Positions 1 through 9,937 of a stretch of 64,000 nucleotides of DNA are shown here, in pieces. A program made the position numbers and the translations under genes. The notes below the pieces were generated by a model. That model had not been told where the DNA came from. It worked only from the letters and a program-made list of their open reading frames with translations, and did not search any database. The DNA is from Scytonema hofmannii PCC 7110. GTDB taxonomy: Bacteria; Cyanobacteriota; Cyanobacteriia; Cyanobacteriales; Nostocaceae. How positions within the stretch are numbered: the first letter of the stretch is position 1; each line of letters opens with the position of its first letter. Location: positions 4,856,436 to 4,920,435 of the forward strand of contig NZ_KQ976354.1 of NCBI RefSeq assembly GCF_000346485.2, in the 5' to 3' direction.

Positions 1-1947
1 ACAGAGTTGTTATTTACCGAAAACGAAACAAATACTGAAAAGCTGTTTGGTTTTCCTAATGCTTCTGCCCATGTAAAAGATGGTATTAACGATTACATCT
101 TACACAGTAAACAAGAAGCTATTAATCCAAATAAAATCGGCACAAAAGTAGCAGTCCACTATGCAGTCAATATGAATGCTGGTGAAACAAAAACTATACA
201 ATTGCGATTAAGTGATGCCCCCAATATAGCTGAACCTTTTGGCAAACACTTCGAGGCAATCTTTGCTATTCGCAAACAAGAAGCAGATCGATTTTATAAA
301 AATCTGACTCCCTTCTCACTTAGCCAAGATATGGGAAATGTACAGCGACAAGCCTTTGCCGGAATGTTGTGGACTAAACAATTTTATTACTATGATGTAG
401 AAAAATGGTTGAAAGGTGATTCCGCGACTCCACCAAAAGAACGTAAAAATGGTAGAAATCGCGAATGGTTTCATCTCAACAATCAAGACATTCTTTCTAT
501 GCCTGATAAGTGGGAGTATCCCTGGTTTGCGGCTTGGGATTTGGCATTCCACTGTATTCCTCTGGCAATGATTGACCCTGATTTTGCCAAGCATCAATTG
601 GATATTTTAACGCGGGAATGGTATATGCATCCTAACGGACAGATTCCCGCTTATGAATGGCAATTTAGCGATGTTAATCCTCCTGTTCATGCTTGGGCAA
701 CTTGGCGCGTTTACAAGATTGAACAGAAAATATATGGACGCAGCGATCGACAGTTTTTAGAACGAGTATTTCAGAAGCTATTGCTAAATTTCACCTGGTG
801 GGTAAATCGTAAAGATACCGAGGGAAATAACGTTTTTCAGGGAGGATTTTTGGGATTAGATAATATTGGTGTCTTCGATCGCAGCGCAACACTACCTACA
901 GGTGGGCATATCAATCAATCTGATGGTACAAGTTGGATGGGAATGTATTGCTTAAATATGCTAGAAATAGCTTTAGAACTAGCAAAAAATAACCCCGTTT
1001 ATGAAGACATTGCTACTAAATTTTTTGAGCATTTTCTTTACATTGCTGATGCCATGACTCATATCGGCGAGAAAGAAACTAGTTTGTGGAACGATGAGGA
1101 TGGATTTTTCTATGATGTGCTGCATCTCCCAGAACAAGAAATTACCTTAAAAGTCCGGTCAATGGTGGGACTTATTCCTCTATTTGCGATTCAAACCATT
1201 GAACCAGAGACATTAAAAGCACTTCCTGGTTTTAAACAAAGACTGGAATGGTTTATAGAAAACCGTCCCGATTTGCGGCAAAATGTAGCTTGTATGGAAA
1301 CACAAGGGATAGGCGCGAGAAGATTATTGGCAATTGTTTCCAGAGATAAGTTGCGGAACATTCTACAAAAGATGCTGGACGAAAGCGAATTTTTTGGTCC
1401 CTACGGTATCCGAGCAGTTTCTAAATTTCATGCCGAACATCCCTATATTTTTGATGTGAACGGTTCCCAATTTCGAGTCGATTACGAACCTGCTGAATCC
1501 AGCATTGGTTTGTTTGGTGGAAATTCCAACTGGCGCGGTCCGGTTTGGTTTCCCGTGAACTTTCTCCTCGTTGAATCTCTACAAAAGTTTCATTATTACT
1601 TAGGAGATGACTTCAAAGTAGAATGTCCAACAGGTTCCGGTCAAATGATGACTCTTTGGGAAGTTGCGTCTGAATTATCCCAACGGCTGATACAAATTTT
1701 CTTGAGAAATTCTTCCGGTCAACGCCCTGTTTATGGAGGAACCGAAAAATTTCAAACTGACCCTCATTGGCGAGATTTGATTTTGTTTCATGAATACTTC
1801 CACGGCGATAATGGAGCGGGAATTGGTGCAAGCCATCAAACTGGATGGACAGGTTTAGTTGCTAAACTCATTCAGCAATTTGGTGAATACGAAGCACAAC
1901 ATCGGGAACCAGAAATTGAGAAGAAGAAACAGGGTATATTTGTATAA
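1..1947 (+). CDS. GH63/MGH1-like glycoside hydrolase, 5' end outside window
   Basis: The reading frame is open from the first base, so the real start lies upstream and only the C-terminal 648 or so residues are seen. The translation looks like the (alpha/alpha)6-barrel of the GH63 glucosidase/mannosylglycerate-hydrolase-like family. Tryptophan-rich blocks such as [28 protein letters not shown] and [16 protein letters not shown] resemble the conserved substrate-pocket segments, and the protein ends shortly after [11 protein letters not shown] as these enzymes do. Such proteins hydrolyse alpha-linked sugars. The natural substrate here is unknown, though cyanobacterial members are often thought to act on compatible-solute or storage sugars (inference). 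No partner gene lies downstream; a repeat-bearing gap of about 580 bp separates it from the next gene. Confidence 0.85.
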   Translation, partial: TELLFTENETNTEKLFGFPNASAHVKDGINDYILHSKQEAINPNKIGTKVAVHYAVNMNAGETKTIQLRLSDAPNIAEPFGKHFEAIFAIRKQEADRFYKNLTPFSLSQDMGNVQRQAFAGMLWTKQFYYYDVEKWLKGDSATPPKERKNGRNREWFHLNNQDILSMPDKWEYPWFAAWDLAFHCIPLAMIDPDFAKHQLDILTREWYMHPNGQIPAYEWQFSDVNPPVHAWATWRVYKIEQKIYGRSDRQFLERVFQKLLLNFTWWVNRKDTEGNNVFQGGFLGLDNIGVFDRSATLPTGGHINQSDGTSWMGMYCLNMLEIALELAKNNPVYEDIATKFFEHFLYIADAMTHIGEKETSLWNDEDGFFYDVLHLPEQEITLKVRSMVGLIPLFAIQTIEPETLKALPGFKQRLEWFIENRPDLRQNVACMETQGIGARRLLAIVSRDKLRNILQKMLDESEFFGPYGIRAVSKFHAEHPYIFDVNGSQFRVDYEPAESSIGLFGGNSNWRGPVWFPVNFLLVESLQKFHYYLGDDFKVECPTGSGQMMTLWEVASELSQRLIQIFLRNSSGQRPVYGGTEKFQTDPHWRDLILFHEYFHGDNGAGIGASHQTGWTGLVAKLIQQFGEYEAQHREPEIEKKKQGIFV

Positions 1948-2530
1948 AAAAAGTCTTTAAATTTTGAGATTTACATAGATTGGGTATTGCTCACCTAACC
2001 CTATCAACGTGGCTCAAAAACTAGGCAAATTCTGCCCAATTCTCGGTATTTTTCCTTCGTGTCCTTTGCGTCTTTGCGGTTCAAAAACATTTTTTAACCG
2101 CAAAGACACAATTTTGATGACACAAACTTCTACACAAGAGTCAATGCATTATATAAAGTCCACGTAGGTGGACTTTGTTTGTATAGCCCCAGAATTCTAT
2201 TCTGAGGGCTTTTGCCAAAACGGGATGCTCCCACTAGCATAGCTTTCACATCAAAGTAAATCTCATGAAAGAGACAACCTCCGCAGCCATGTCTTCGTGT
2301 TTTGAGAAATGGTGTCAACGGTTTGATAAAGTTTTTAAGAACTTCTCAGCGTAAATTAATTTAATATCTTATAAATTCATGTATCCTTTTATTAACAAAT
2401 GTTGGCAAAATCTTATTTCTAATTTATCAGAGCTTATTCTCTTCGCCCAAAACTTCTCAAGTTTCCTTTTACAACAGCTTTACAGACTCTAAAGAACAGT
2501 AAAATAAAAATCTAAAACACAACCAAGACA
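1948..2530. other. intergenic region with dispersed-repeat fragments
   Basis: No convincing gene. The stretch at about 2045-2115 holds two inverted copies of the common cyanobacterial motif 'tttgcggtt / aaccgcaaag'. About 2150-2215 holds a fragment of a dispersed element (GTCCACGTAGGTGGAC palindrome followed by 'tttgtatagccccagaattc') that recurs near 43.3 kb and 60.6 kb. The last 150 bp are A+T-rich and probably hold the promoter of the histidine kinase gene. Confidence 0.6.
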
Positions 2531-3949
2531 GTGAAGCATATCAGAAAACTTTGGAGAAATATAGACCCCTTCTCATTACAGCTACGCCTAACAATTGGCA
2601 TGGCGGCATTTTCTACTTTGGTATTAGGTAGTCTCGCTACATGGACGAGTTGGAAAATGCAGCAAATTTTGATTGATAGTCATAAACAGAACATAGAACA
2701 AATAGCCCAGCGTATACCCCAGGATGTACAACTTTATAGTGAAATGATGCAACCAGAGGCTGGATTGCAAAAGACTATTAAAAACTTAGAAAATACCAAT
2801 ACAGTATTATGGCTAAAAAACCCCAATCAGAAAATATTGGCACAATCTACCAATTTAAATTTGTTACCCAAGTCTACGGTAGCTGAGTTAATGACTTTAA
2901 CTAAAATGCCGCTTAAACCACAAGTTTACAAAATTAACCAAAGCTACTTTATTTTATCTGAAAATTCTGTGCAGGTTGAAGGTAAGGTACTGGGTGATTT
3001 ATTTGTGGTTAAAAATGTTACCCGCGAACAGTCAACGTTTGTGGTCATGGTACAAAGCTTAGGTATTATTAGTGTTTTGGCAATAATTGTCCTCACGGTC
3101 GCGATCGCATTTTATATCAAGCGTTCTCTCCAGCCTCTACGCCAGCTCAATCAAATGACGGCTGTTATTTCCCTAGAAGATTTAGGACAAGCACAGTTAT
3201 ATCTTAGTCATGCACCCAGTGAAGTCAAAGAATTAGCTCAAACCTTAACTATGCTGTTATCCCGTCTTTCCCAATCCTGGGAGCAAGAGCGAGAATTTGT
3301 GAGTAATGTTTCTCACGAGCTACGTACACCGTTGACAATTGTACATGGTTACTTACAAAGCGTCTTGCGCCGGCAAAATAACTTAACTCAAATCCAAAAA
3401 GAAGCTTTAGAAACTGCTGCATCAGAAGCTGAACGTACCATCCGCCTGCTACAAGATTTACTAGATTTAGCCCGCGCAGATAGTGGTTATTTGCACTTTC
3501 AGATGAAATCTTACGTGCTCAATGACTTAATTGAAGAAATTGTGATGATGGCAAAGAAATATAGCGATCGCGTCATTACCATTGAAGCAGTACCTCACCC
3601 TATTGAGGTTAAAGTAGATTACAATCGTCTCAAACAAGTTTTACTGAATTTGATTGATAATGCTATTAAATATTCTGACTCTGGTACACCTATAAATTTT
3701 AAATTATGTCAACTTCAAGACAAGGCAATTATTCAAGTTTGCGACGAGGGTTACGGTATTCCTCTGCAACACCAAGCACGTATTTTCGAGAGATTTTACC
3801 GCGTAGATGAATCTCGCAGTCATGCAACTGGCGGTAGTGGTTTGGGTTTATCGATTGTCAAAACACTTATAGAGGGAATGGGAGGTAGTGTCAGCGTGCA
3901 ATCAAAGTTAGGGGAAGGAAGTATTTTTACAATCAGTTTACCTTTGTAG
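2531..3949 (+). CDS. sensor histidine kinase with periplasmic sensor, orphan
   Basis: A 472-residue membrane histidine kinase starting at GTG. TM1 is about residues 21-42, followed by an extracytoplasmic region of about 125 residues, TM2 at about 171-195 and a HAMP linker to about 250. The HisKA box SHELRTPLT has its phospho-acceptor at His262. The HATPase domain follows, with N-box LNLIDNAIKY (372-381), G1 DEGYGIP (405-411) and G2 GGSGLGL (434-440), so all catalytic boxes are present. No response regulator gene is adjacent. It is clearly paralogous to the kinase at 10244-11377: both share the WTSW segment after TM1, the EVKxLAQT linker and the kinase core. It could therefore signal through the regulator encoded at 11374 (inference). 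The ligand is unknown. A heptamer repeat array begins right after the stop codon. Confidence 0.93.
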   Translation: MKHIRKLWRNIDPFSLQLRLTIGMAAFSTLVLGSLATWTSWKMQQILIDSHKQNIEQIAQRIPQDVQLYSEMMQPEAGLQKTIKNLENTNTVLWLKNPNQKILAQSTNLNLLPKSTVAELMTLTKMPLKPQVYKINQSYFILSENSVQVEGKVLGDLFVVKNVTREQSTFVVMVQSLGIISVLAIIVLTVAIAFYIKRSLQPLRQLNQMTAVISLEDLGQAQLYLSHAPSEVKELAQTLTMLLSRLSQSWEQEREFVSNVSHELRTPLTIVHGYLQSVLRRQNNLTQIQKEALETAASEAERTIRLLQDLLDLARADSGYLHFQMKSYVLNDLIEEIVMMAKKYSDRVITIEAVPHPIEVKVDYNRLKQVLLNLIDNAIKYSDSGTPINFKLCQLQDKAIIQVCDEGYGIPLQHQARIFERFYRVDESRSHATGGSGLGLSIVKTLIEGMGGSVSVQSKLGEGSIFTISLPL

Positions 3950-3950
3950 A

Positions 3951-3989
3951 CCTACTCCCCACTCCCCACTCCCTACTCCCTACCCCCTA
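3951..3989. repeat. STRR array (ACTCCCC/ACTCCCT heptamers)
   Basis: Five or so head-to-tail degenerate heptamers of the form ACTCCC(C/T). They lie between the converging ends of the histidine kinase and the GMC oxidoreductase. The array belongs to the same family as those at 5620, 28040, 42580 and 57410. Confidence 0.85.
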
Positions 3990-5543
3990 ACCCAGACGTT
4001 CAATAAGACGATCGCCAACGCGCAAAGCATTAGCAATAATCGTCAGCGTAGGATTAACAGCAGCACTAGAACGAAAGAAACTTCCATCTACCACGTATAA
4101 ATTATCAACGTCATGAGTGCGACAATTCACATCAAGAACTGAAGTTCTAGGGTCTTCACCAAAGCGACAAGTACCACACTGGTGCGCTACACCTTGCAGC
4201 GGAATTTTTTTGCGGAAATAGAAGGAATAGGGAATAATCCGTTCACCACAACCAATCATTTTCAGGACTCGCGTCCAGCGATTGAGGAGACGATTGTAAG
4301 CTTCAGTGTTGTTCTCGGTGTAACTCAACTGAATAGAATCACTCCGGAGTGTGACGCGGTTGTTGGGATCGGGTAAATCTTCCGTTGTGAGCCACCAGTC
4401 TACGGAGTGAGTTGCGATCGCCTCAAAAGTATGTCTCTCCTGAAACGAAGCTCCCAAAACCGATGGGGACTCCTGGGCAATCATGTCTGCATTAACTTTC
4501 CCCAGTAACTGTACGTGTCCCATAGGGTAATCAAAATCCTCATCACCCCAGTAAAAATCGTTAATTGCTAAAGTTTTTTGAAATGCTGTAAGATTGGGTT
4601 TTAAGCTAACTCCAATGATAGCTCCGTTTTGATGCTTCATTAAGTTACGTCCTACGAGATCGGAACTGTTTGCCAATCCATTGGGATGGCGATCGCTAGC
4701 AGAACGCAACAACAAAGCTGCTGAATTAATCGCTCCACAAGAAACCACAACAATATTGCCAGAAAAGAAACAAATTTCTCCATTCATTTCGACTTCCACA
4801 GAAGTCACTTCTCGTCCGGATGGACTTGTATGTAGTTTTTTTACTTTGGCTTCAGTTATGAGCGTAACATTATCGTACTTTTCTGTAGGACGCACGCAGT
4901 TCACATCAGCATCTGCTTTAGCATCCACCAAACAAGGAAACCCATCACAGGTATTGCAACGAATGCAAGCACTCAGACGCCGATTCACCTCATTGAGTTT
5001 AATAGCCAGTGGTAAATAAAACGGATGATAGCCTTCTCCTTGTAGAGAATCGTGAATTTCTTGAATACGCGGTTCGTGATTGATAGCCGGATAGGGATAA
5101 TCCTCACTAGCAGATGGTTCAGTCGGGTCTAAACCCCGCTTACCATGAACTTCGTAAAGTTTTTCTGCCTCAGTATAATAAGGTTCAAAATCATGGTACT
5201 TCAAAGGCCATTCTGGAGAAATACCGCTCTTATGAATCACCTGCTCAAAATCTTGTTCGCGCCACCGAAACAGCGCACCGCCATAGACTTTAGTGTTACC
5301 ACCTACAAAATACCCAGTACCGGGATGAATTGTACGTCCTTTTGAGTCGTACCAAACTTCATTAGTGTGATAGCGGTCTTTCTGAACCACTTCCACCGTA
5401 TCCCAGTTTGCTTTTTCACGAGGTAAAAAAGAACCACGTTCCAAAATCAGAATTTTCTTACCTGTAGGAGCAAGACGATAAGCGAGTGTACCGCCACCCG
5501 CACCAGTACCAATGATAATCAAATCGTAATGTGAAGAGGTCAT
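3987..5543 (-). CDS. GMC family FAD-dependent oxidoreductase
   Basis: A 518-residue flavoprotein. The N-terminal dinucleotide-binding motif GTGAGGGTLAYRLA (about 12-25) is followed by ILERG, typical of glucose-methanol-choline oxidoreductases. A GGNTKVYGG segment near residue 81 matches the FAD-contacting region. The C-terminal DGSFFRSSAAVNPTLT matches the conserved GMC active-site/FAD block containing the catalytic Asn. A cysteine-rich insert (CIRCNTCDGFPC, about residue 194) is seen in bacterial GMC enzymes that pass electrons to a partner rather than directly to oxygen (family knowledge, not demonstrated here). The substrate cannot be read from sequence. A DoxX-like gene and an NDH-2 gene follow upstream on the same strand, suggesting a shared respiratory/redox role, but repeat-bearing gaps separate them. 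Confidence 0.9.
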   Translation of the reverse strand: MTSSHYDLIIIGTGAGGGTLAYRLAPTGKKILILERGSFLPREKANWDTVEVVQKDRYHTNEVWYDSKGRTIHPGTGYFVGGNTKVYGGALFRWREQDFEQVIHKSGISPEWPLKYHDFEPYYTEAEKLYEVHGKRGLDPTEPSASEDYPYPAINHEPRIQEIHDSLQGEGYHPFYLPLAIKLNEVNRRLSACIRCNTCDGFPCLVDAKADADVNCVRPTEKYDNVTLITEAKVKKLHTSPSGREVTSVEVEMNGEICFFSGNIVVVSCGAINSAALLLRSASDRHPNGLANSSDLVGRNLMKHQNGAIIGVSLKPNLTAFQKTLAINDFYWGDEDFDYPMGHVQLLGKVNADMIAQESPSVLGASFQERHTFEAIATHSVDWWLTTEDLPDPNNRVTLRSDSIQLSYTENNTEAYNRLLNRWTRVLKMIGCGERIIPYSFYFRKKIPLQGVAHQCGTCRFGEDPRTSVLDVNCRTHDVDNLYVVDGSFFRSSAAVNPTLTIIANALRVGDRLIERLG

Positions 5544-5572
5544 TCGTTTTCTCCAAGTAAAAGTGAGCGGTT

Positions 5573-5660
5573 GTCATTTGTCATTTGTCATTTGTCATTG
5601 GTTATTGGTTATTTGTCCCCCTACTCCCTACTCCCCACTCCCTACTCCCTCCCTTGGTCA
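5573..5660. repeat. STRR arrays (TCATTTG and CTACTCCC heptamers)
   Basis: Two adjoining heptamer arrays between the GMC and DoxX-like genes: first repeats of TCATTTG/TTATTGG, then ACTCCCT/ACTCCCC units. The array runs into the 3' end of the DoxX-like coding region, whose last residues (TSDQGRE) are encoded by repeat sequence. Confidence 0.85.
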
Positions 5661-6157
5661 CTGGTTAGAGCATAATCGGATGCTGCTTGGGCGCGACGGC
5701 GGCTCATTTTCTGTTCATAAGCTTCGTAAGCAATGCACATCCAGATTAAAGTCATGAATAAGATATTTTTGTTAAAGCTTTCTGCTCCATTAGGAAACAA
5801 ACTGCCAGCAGGTATAATACCGAATGCCAGAATGATGCTAAATGTCATGAGAATTAGGAGTAACCCCGTCCACCGTACCCAATAGTTGAGAGCAAACAAC
5901 GCACCTAGTATAATTTCTGCTAAAGGTAGCAACCAAGCATAGGGAATGGCGATTAACCCAGGTAGCGGTCCTATACCTTCCCACCCAGGTGGAATTCCAG
6001 GGCCAATGATTTGGAGTTTTTGAGTCAGAACTGTTTGGTAGAAACCGTTAGTAACGCTGAAGTTGAGGTAGTTAGCAATACCAGAGACGAAAAAGAATAC
6101 GCCCATTGTCACGCGATTGACAGTTACAGCAGTCCGGAGATTGAGTAAGTATTTCAT
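5642..6157 (-). CDS. DoxX-like small membrane protein
   Basis: A 171-residue protein with four predicted membrane segments (about residues 14-32, 70-90, 94-115 and 131-147). The RVTMGVFFFVSGIANYLNF start and the PLAEIILGALFALNYWVRWTGLLL core resemble the DoxX/DoxD family of quinone-linked membrane proteins. Exact function is unknown; family members are often encoded near oxidoreductases, as here between a GMC enzyme and NDH-2. The C-terminal residues TSDQGRE are translated from a CCAGTGA/GGGAGTA repeat array, so the original C-terminus was probably replaced or extended by repeat insertion. Confidence 0.7.
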   Translation of the reverse strand: MKYLLNLRTAVTVNRVTMGVFFFVSGIANYLNFSVTNGFYQTVLTQKLQIIGPGIPPGWEGIGPLPGLIAIPYAWLLPLAEIILGALFALNYWVRWTGLLLILMTFSIILAFGIIPAGSLFPNGAESFNKNILFMTLIWMCIAYEAYEQKMSRRRAQAASDYALTSDQGRE

Positions 6158-6324
6158 AAGTAGGCTCCTAAGGATGAGATGGGGGTTTTTGAAGTGGTTT
6201 TTAGCAGAGATATTGCTCGCTTCCCGCTAGAAGATTCTTGAAAACCGCAGAGGCGCAGAGGACGCAGAGATCGGAGTTAGAGAGATTTAGGTAATTTTAG
6301 AGCGTGTTGGGAGTAGGAAAAACT

Positions 6325-7752
6325 TTATCGAGAAGGGGGCGCAAGTTGATTGAGTAAGGTCGGTACGCCTGTCCAACTTAGGGTTTGCTGAAATTGGGTT
6401 GGTTGAGCAGCTCGCCAAATGAGAGGAGTTGACAAAATTAGTCCGGCTGCTACAGTTGCAACTCCAGACAGCCAAGGCGTTTGTCCTAGCTGCATGTGGG
6501 AAAATGGGCGATGGCGGTGGAATAATTTATCGGCTAGCCATTCTGTTGTGACTTTGAGGTTACGACCAGGAGTTGGTAGCAGTTCTAAATATGTTGCTTC
6601 CCGGATAAAATGACCGGGTTGACCTTTAATTTGGACTTTATTAAATAAGTTGGCAACACCTTCGTTGAGTCCTAGTTTCATCAATGTACCGCGCATTTGG
6701 ATTTGCACGGGAATGGTAGGTTTTTTTTCCCAGAAATGCTGGAGATTGCGTGCGATCGCAATTCCTTGTTGATAGGCAACTTGTGCTGTAGGTGGTTGGG
6801 GATTGTCGCTATCTGCTGCACAGTCTCCCGCCACAAAGACTTCTGGAAAATCAGGGAGTTGTAATGTCGGTGTCACTACAAGTCGTCCTCGTTTGTCTCG
6901 CCTTTCTTCTGAGATTGGTAACTCCATCAACAGAGGATTAGGAGTGGTACCCGCAGTCCAAGCAATTGTTCCAGCCTGTAAAATCCGTGTTTGGTTGTGT
7001 TGCCGATACTCTATACTATCTGCCTGAATCTTTGTGACAGCTGCGTCAAATAAGAAATCTACGGGAATGACACGATGTTTGAGCGCCCTTTGTGCTATGC
7101 AACGCAAACTGCTGTTGATGTCTCCCTTGAGGATTTCACGGCTGCGGTTGACTAAGACAACCCGAATTTCAGCTGCATCACCGCCCAACTCGTCGTACCA
7201 GATAGGTAACAAATCTGCCAATGTACACGCTAATTCTATGCCTGCGGGACCTGCTCCAATAATGGCAACGGTGAGCAGCAAACGCCGACGTTCTGAGTCT
7301 TGAGTTTGAAGTGCTATATGCAGTCGGTGTCGCAAGTGTTTTCGCAGAGCGATCGCTTCTGCACCATTTGTAAATGGCATTGTATGCTCTGCTGCACCAG
7401 GAGTATTAAAGTAAGTTGTTTTACCGCCCAGTGCTAGCACTAAGTTGCTGTAGTCAAAAACCTTTCCAGACGCTACAGTCACTTTACATTCATGTAGATG
7501 AATCGATTTCACCGTGTCTTGCACAAAGATAACACGACTCCCTGCTAAAAGCTCTTTGTATCGTGGATAAACCTGCTCGCTATGGAGTTCTCCACTGAGT
7601 AGTTCATACAACAACGGTTTGAAACTGAAGCGATCGCGTTGCTCAATGAGAATAATTGGATGTGAATAATTTTGATGGCTTAAGTTTAGAGCTGTAAACA
7701 GTCCAGCAAAGCCACCACCTAAGATGACTGTGGGATGAGACGCTTGCTGCAT
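6325..7752 (-). CDS. type II NADH dehydrogenase (NDH-2)-like FAD oxidoreductase
   Basis: A 475-residue pyridine nucleotide-disulfide oxidoreductase. It has an FAD-binding motif ILGGGFAGLFTALNL at residues 10-24, an NAD(P)H-binding motif IIGAGPAGIELA near residue 164, and the second FAD motif VFVAGDCA near residue 307. The C-terminal extension holds a hydrophobic stretch (SGVATVAAGLILSTPLIW) that could anchor it to the membrane. This is the architecture of single-subunit NADH:quinone dehydrogenases, which oxidise NAD(P)H without pumping protons. Cyanobacteria usually have several, and I cannot say which paralogue this is. The gene is oriented toward the DoxX-like and GMC genes. Confidence 0.88.
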   Translation of the reverse strand: MQQASHPTVILGGGFAGLFTALNLSHQNYSHPIILIEQRDRFSFKPLLYELLSGELHSEQVYPRYKELLAGSRVIFVQDTVKSIHLHECKVTVASGKVFDYSNLVLALGGKTTYFNTPGAAEHTMPFTNGAEAIALRKHLRHRLHIALQTQDSERRRLLLTVAIIGAGPAGIELACTLADLLPIWYDELGGDAAEIRVVLVNRSREILKGDINSSLRCIAQRALKHRVIPVDFLFDAAVTKIQADSIEYRQHNQTRILQAGTIAWTAGTTPNPLLMELPISEERRDKRGRLVVTPTLQLPDFPEVFVAGDCAADSDNPQPPTAQVAYQQGIAIARNLQHFWEKKPTIPVQIQMRGTLMKLGLNEGVANLFNKVQIKGQPGHFIREATYLELLPTPGRNLKVTTEWLADKLFHRHRPFSHMQLGQTPWLSGVATVAAGLILSTPLIWRAAQPTQFQQTLSWTGVPTLLNQLAPPSR

Positions 7753-7998
7753 AAGTGTATGAGTTGTTTTTGTGAACTGCTTTTAGTATTGCGGTACTTA
7801 AAACAGATTACGTGATGAACTGCTAAAGCTTGGCTGAGAAATTCAAGGGAATTGGCGATAAAGTTTTCATTACTTTCTCAGGAAGAATTTAGATTGTTGA
7901 AGTATTGGGATTTTGGATTGATGCATATAAAGACGCGCCATACTAGTCTCTACTCGGATAAGGAACTTCCAAATAAAAAGATCTCCCAAAATTTCTTG

Positions 7999-8162
7999 TG
8001 GTGCGGGCGTCCTCGCCCGCCACTAACATAGGACGGGCGAGGACGCCACTAACATAGGACGGGCGAGGACGCCACTAACATAGGACGGGCGAGGACGCCA
8101 CTAACATAGGACGGGCGAGGACGCCACTAACATAGGACGGGCGAGGACGCCCATCCCACATG
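7999..8162. repeat. 26-bp tandem repeat array bounded by inverted GC-rich arms
   Basis: Five head-to-tail copies of a 26-bp unit (GGACGGGCGAGGACGCC followed by ACTAACATA), essentially without mismatches. The array is entered through an inverted partial copy (GGGCGTCCTCGCCCGCC near 8005-8022) that can pair with GGACGGGCGAGGACGCCC at the far end. The transcript could form a long hairpin or alternative hairpins. It is G+C-rich in an A+T-rich setting. Confidence 0.9.
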
Positions 8163-8201
8163 ATGGATAATTTATTTCTTGGAAGTCCCTAAGCAGAAGT
8201 T

Positions 8202-8234
8202 AGAACCCCGGTTTCTTCAAGAAACCGGGGTTCT
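8202..8234. terminator. perfect hairpin downstream of the 119-aa secreted protein gene
   Basis: 16-bp perfect arms (AGAACCCCGGTTTCTT / AAGAAACCGGGGTTCT) around a single central base. It lies 37 bp beyond the minus-strand stop codon at 8272, in the right place for a terminator, although no strong U tract follows. Related palindromes at 20275 and 46185 suggest it may instead be a dispersed palindromic repeat. Confidence 0.55.
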
Positions 8235-8271
8235 GACACCTCAATTATCAGTAACCGAGTAGTCTTGGAAT

Positions 8272-8631
8272 TTATTTCACTTCACTGGGTTCAAATTTAG
8301 CGACTTTACCTTTCTTAACAGAAACAATGACATCATAGGTTGAACAGTAAGAAAATGTGGTATCGTTGGCTTTGTTATAAAGGTTAACAACGTGACCTGC
8401 TCCTCCGGGCTGAATACCAATTGGCTCCAAATCTCCATAAAAGAAACGACGTAGCTGATCGCCACTACCAATCTGACCCTTATTTTTAGTTATTAAAGCT
8501 ACTTTCTGCTGTACGGATAATTCTTGGGCTGATGCCTGAACTAATAAAGGATTTATCGCTTTCAATGGTGCTTCCCATACTGTTAAAAAACCAGTCAAGG
8601 CAACTGTAGCGATTAAGGGGGCGAATTTCAT
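8272..8631 (-). CDS. small secreted protein, unknown function
   Basis: A 119-residue protein with a typical export signal (MKFAPLIATVALTGFLTVWEA, cleavage probably near residue 25). The mature part of about 95 residues is predicted soluble, with an alternation of K/Q-rich helix (SVQQKVALITKNKGQIG) and beta-like segments (GHVVNLYNKANDTTFSYC). I do not recognise a family. The start is supported by a GGAGACACAAATG context. It stands alone, with a hairpin downstream and a DMT exporter gene divergently oriented about 250 bp upstream. Confidence 0.65.
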   Translation of the reverse strand: MKFAPLIATVALTGFLTVWEAPLKAINPLLVQASAQELSVQQKVALITKNKGQIGSGDQLRRFFYGDLEPIGIQPGGAGHVVNLYNKANDTTFSYCSTYDVIVSVKKGKVAKFEPSEVK

Positions 8632-8878
8632 TTGTGTCTCCTGTTATCCCGGACATCCAAAGCTTCCCAGTAGCTACTGAAGCTCATCTGAAACTAAGCC
8701 ATGATTTTCATGAATTTATTGTTTAAGTTAATTTAGGAAATTCTCAGCATTTTCTCAGATAATTGCGCTCGAACAAAGTCACAATTTAATTTAAGTATTC
8801 TCTCAGCAAAACCTCATCCGGAACAGAATTATGGTCTACTAGTATAATGAGCAATGTTTTTATTGCGGTGGTGTTATT

Positions 8879-9937
8879 GTGATTGGACTAAGAAGACCAC
8901 ATCGCTTAATTCAAAGAATTTCGGGACAAACATACCTCTGGCTAGCAATCCTAATTTTTGGAGCATCTAGTGCAGTCACCCGCAAACTCACAGAAATTGG
9001 CTCTCATCATTTCATAGATGGTCGCAATCCAATTTCTTTGTGTAATGTTTTATTCGTGGGAAACCTTTGTGCTTTAATGGTCTTGCTGCTAATCTATGGG
9101 CGACAGTGGAACAAAGCGACTTTGAAGCAATTGTCAAGGAAGGATTGGGTTGGTTTAACAGCAGTCGCTATTTTATCAGGAGCAGTTGCTCCTGGCTTAA
9201 TTTTCCAAGCACTAGCACTCACGGGGGTTAACAACGTCATCTTGGTTGGACGCTTGGAACCGCCTCTAACTCTAGCTTTATCAGTTTGGTTATTGAAGGA
9301 ACGGGTAAATTTTTGGGAATTTATGGGGGCGATCGCAGCGTTTGTCGGCGTTACTCTCACTATTCTCCTTCAGCCTCCTGGGGAAACAATGATGAATATG
9401 GGAGGTTTGCAAGTGGGCGTAGGAGAAATTCTGGTAGCAGTAGGGTCTATGGCTGTTGCAGTTTCCACAATTATTGGCAAAAAATACCTCTCCCAAATCC
9501 CCTTAGGAATCTACAGTATCTTTCGTACTGCTTTAGGAACTGTCATATTTTTCTTTTTTGCTTTAGGGCTTTACGGTCAAGACCATTTTGCTGATGTACT
9601 CTCACCTTTTCTATGGAAATGGATGTTCCTTTATGGCACGTTGATTGTAGTGGTTGGTCAATCATTTTGGCTCAAAGGCTTGAGAAGCTCAACAGTATCT
9701 ATGGCTTCTTTAGTTGGCTCTTTTACCCCTATTGCAGGAATTGTAGCAGCCTATTTAATTTTAGGCGAAGCTCCTACCCTAGCTCAATATATCGGCGGTA
9801 GCGTTATTTTAATTGGCATTTTCTTAAGTCAAGTTGGTATTCGTCGTCAAGCGTCTCGCAGAAGTGCCTTTTCCAAGGTTGATTCTACTCAAGCAGAACA
9901 AAAGGTGGAAGCTGGTGTAGGATTTAAAGGAATTTGA
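8879..9937 (+). CDS. EamA/DMT family transporter
   Basis: A 352-residue protein with about ten hydrophobic segments in two homologous halves (roughly residues 17-155 and 176-322), the layout of drug/metabolite transporters with two EamA repeats. Typical block endings are present, such as GPLTLALSV-like LEPPLTLALSVWLLKE in half one and GSFTPIAGIVAAYLILGEAPT in half two. It starts at GTG. The transported molecule cannot be predicted. A charged cytoplasmic tail follows the last membrane segment. A second DMT protein is encoded at 62062-62976, but the two are not close relatives by eye. Confidence 0.88.
   Translation: MIGLRRPHRLIQRISGQTYLWLAILIFGASSAVTRKLTEIGSHHFIDGRNPISLCNVLFVGNLCALMVLLLIYGRQWNKATLKQLSRKDWVGLTAVAILSGAVAPGLIFQALALTGVNNVILVGRLEPPLTLALSVWLLKERVNFWEFMGAIAAFVGVTLTILLQPPGETMMNMGGLQVGVGEILVAVGSMAVAVSTIIGKKYLSQIPLGIYSIFRTALGTVIFFFFALGLYGQDHFADVLSPFLWKWMFLYGTLIVVVGQSFWLKGLRSSTVSMASLVGSFTPIAGIVAAYLILGEAPTLAQYIGGSVILIGIFLSQVGIRRQASRRSAFSKVDSTQAEQKVEAGVGFKGI

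Larger units (their letters stand above)
7753..8271. other. intergenic region dominated by a tandem repeat and hairpins
   Basis: No gene found. The first 240 bp are A+T-rich and upstream of the NDH-2 gene, so probably its promoter region. The rest holds the 26-bp tandem repeat (7999-8162) and a strong hairpin (8202-8234) listed separately. Confidence 0.6.

Noticed and set aside
7999-8162. CRISPR-like array
   Set aside because: The units are directly adjacent without unique spacers, so it is a simple tandem repeat.
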